Positions 5,535-6,859 of a stretch of 6,859 nt of DNA are shown in pieces (position 1 is the first letter of the stretch; every line of letters begins with the position of its first letter). The stretch is from the NCBI GenBank assembly GCA_025360665.1, contig JANYBU010000075.1, positions 1 through 6,859 on the forward strand. The letters are read 5' to 3'. The notes beneath the pieces are model-generated. The model was not told the DNA's origin. It worked only from the letters and a program-made list of their open reading frames with translations, and ran no database searches. Made by a program: the position numbers and the translations under genes. Origin of the DNA: Nitrospira sp. GTDB taxonomy: Bacteria > Nitrospirota > Nitrospiria > Nitrospirales > Nitrospiraceae.

Positions 5535-6528
5535 AGCCGGCCGAGGCGGCGACGGCTCATGCAGTTTTCGGCGCGAAAAGTTTGTGCCGCGCGGCGGACC
5601 TGACGGCGGCGACGGCGGCGATGGCGGCAACGTCGTGTTTGAAGCGTCGCCTCGCATGACCACACTCCTCGACCTCCGGTACCAAAAACACTACGAAGCG
5701 GAGGTCGGTCGCCAGGGAGGCGCCGCCAATTGCTCCGGAAGATGCGGCGAAGACGTGGTGGTACTCCTTCCCGTCGGCACCGTCATCTTCAACGATGAAA
5801 CTAACGAGGTCATGGCCGACCTGGTCGCCCCAGGACAGCGGTTTGTGGCAGCCCATGGGGGCCATGGCGGACGAGGCAACAACCATTTCGCAACCCCCAC
5901 GAACCGCACGCCCACAGAGTTTGAAATCGGCACTGAAGGCGAAGTCAGATCCCTCAGACTTGAACTCAAATTGCTGGCAGACGTCGGACTTGTCGGTTTT
6001 CCCAATGCCGGAAAATCGACGCTGATCTCCGTCATCTCGGCAGCACGACCAAAGATTGCCGACTATCCCTTCACCACATTAGTGCCGAATTTGGGAATCG
6101 TGCGCTGGGGAGAAAAGGGCAGCTTCGCCGTCGCAGACATTCCCGGAATCATTGAAGGCGCCCACGAGGGCAAAGGCCTGGGACTCCGGTTTCTCCGGCA
6201 TATCGAGCGCACATCGTTCCTGCTCTATCTGATCGACGTGTCGGAGTGGGCCCCCGAAGAACCGGTCAACACCTTCAAGGTCATGCGTCAAGAATTGGCT
6301 GCCTACGATGAGCCAATCACTGCGCGCCCCTTTGCTGTCGTCGCGACTAAAATCGACGCGGCCGGAGATGGTGCGCGCCTGCGCGAGTTGCAGAAATATT
6401 GTAAGCGCCATCGCTATCCGTGCCTTCCAATCTCTGCCGCCACGAGAGAAGGGCTCACGGAACTCGTCAACTACGTGGGGCAACAGGTTACGCAGCTTCG
6501 AGCCACGCCATGCGAGATCAGCTCCTAA
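5503..6528 (+). CDS. obgE: Obg-family GTPase ObgE/CgtA
   Basis: Ribosome-associated GTPase involved in late 50S assembly and growth-state control. The 341-residue protein has the glycine-rich Obg fold (about 1-158), including FRREKFVPRGGPDGGDGG (22-39), GGHGGRGN (119-126) and TEGE (144-147). The G domain follows: G1 GFPNAGKST (165-173), G2 YPFTTLVPN (188-196), G3 DIPG (212-215), G4 TKID (282-285) and G5 SAATREGL (311-318). The G4 Thr replaces the usual Asn of NKxD, a substitution found in other GTPases. Two cysteines, C77 and C81, lie in the loop before the GEDV segment. The optional C-terminal OCT domain is absent, which fits the length. The ribosome site is weak. The 3' end overlaps proB by 19 nt. 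Confidence 0.97.
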   Translation: MFVDEVRIRITAGRGGDGSCSFRREKFVPRGGPDGGDGGDGGNVVFEASPRMTTLLDLRYQKHYEAEVGRQGGAANCSGRCGEDVVVLLPVGTVIFNDETNEVMADLVAPGQRFVAAHGGHGGRGNNHFATPTNRTPTEFEIGTEGEVRSLRLELKLLADVGLVGFPNAGKSTLISVISAARPKIADYPFTTLVPNLGIVRWGEKGSFAVADIPGIIEGAHEGKGLGLRFLRHIERTSFLLYLIDVSEWAPEEPVNTFKVMRQELAAYDEPITARPFAVVATKIDAAGDGARLRELQKYCKRHRYPCLPISAATREGLTELVNYVGQQVTQLRATPCEISS

Positions 6529-6859
6529 AGCAGGCCACCCGCATCGTTATTAAAATCGGGAGCAGTCTCATCGCGTCCCGAGAGACTGGGCTGCGCCCGG
6601 AACAGATCGATCGGCTCGCGGATGAAATTGCGAGACTCCGATCGAGCGGCCGTGAAGTCCTGATTGTCTCCTCCGGCGCGATTGTCTCCGGCATCAAGAA
6701 GTTAGGTCTGACGGAATACCCCAAAAGTCTCCCCGTGAAACAGGCAGCCGCGGCGGTCGGCCAGAGCCGGCTCATGTGGGCTTACGAAAAATCGTTTGAA
6801 CGGCTCGACATCAAGGTCGCGCAAATCCTCCTGACGCACCACGACCTTGCCGATCGGCG
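6510..6859 (+). CDS. proB: Glutamate 5-kinase, N-terminal part (3' partial)
   Basis: First enzyme of proline synthesis: phosphorylates glutamate to gamma-glutamyl phosphate with ATP. The first 116 residues are present and the window ends inside the gene. Amino-acid kinase family motifs: RIVIKIGSSLI (11-21) for the nucleotide phosphates, VSSGAIVSG (53-61) for substrate, KQAAAAVGQ (77-85), and AQILLTHHDLADR (104-116). The full protein is typically about 260-375 residues depending on whether a C-terminal PUA domain is present, which cannot be seen here. The ATG at 6510 puts the KIGSS motif at the family position; it lies inside the last codons of obgE (19-nt overlap, different frame), suggesting translational coupling. 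The upstream ribosome site is weak. Confidence 0.95.
   Translation, partial: MRDQLLKQATRIVIKIGSSLIASRETGLRPEQIDRLADEIARLRSSGREVLIVSSGAIVSGIKKLGLTEYPKSLPVKQAAAAVGQSRLMWAYEKSFERLDIKVAQILLTHHDLADR

Overview
The window is a chromosomal housekeeping stretch of moderately high GC with no phage, transposase, CRISPR or RNA gene in it. The gene content and order (glycolytic gap-pgk-tpiA-secG, an inverted ilvE and PilZ pair, then rplU-rpmA-obgE-proB), together with the style of the intergenic repeats, suggest a Nitrospira-like member of the Nitrospirota. That assignment rests on remembered gene order and repeat style, not on a search.

Layout. Positions 1-2702 (+) hold the tail of gap, then complete pgk, tpiA (GTG start) and secG, read as one operon. 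Positions 2703-2937 are a gene-free repeat lying exactly between the stop codons of convergent secG and ilvE. ilvE (2938-3852, -) has its own extended -10 promoter. Positions 3963-4173 are a long imperfect palindrome of about 210 bp lying between the ilvE promoter and the end of a small PilZ-domain gene (4185-4559, -). Positions 4560-4776 are a divergent control region with a nested hairpin, a possible short leader frame and a good promoter for rplU. Positions 4777-6859 (+) hold rplU, rpmA, obgE and the first third of proB (cut by the window end).

How the genes relate. gap, pgk and tpiA encode three consecutive enzymes of lower glycolysis/gluconeogenesis; secG, a translocon subunit, rides on their transcript. 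ilvE makes branched-chain amino acids. The PilZ protein is a likely c-di-GMP receptor. rplU and rpmA supply ribosomal proteins L21 and L27, ObgE is the ribosome-assembly GTPase that commonly follows them, and ProB starts proline synthesis and is translationally overlapped with obgE.

The coding genes are ordinary. The more interesting material is non-coding: two intergenic repeat elements that bracket ilvE and share ordered sequence blocks, a strong Shine-Dalgarno plus GTG frame upstream of rplU, and a 129-bp gap inside the rplU operon that can be read either as a stem-loop or as an antisense cysteine-rich small frame. I see no convincing new multi-gene system here.
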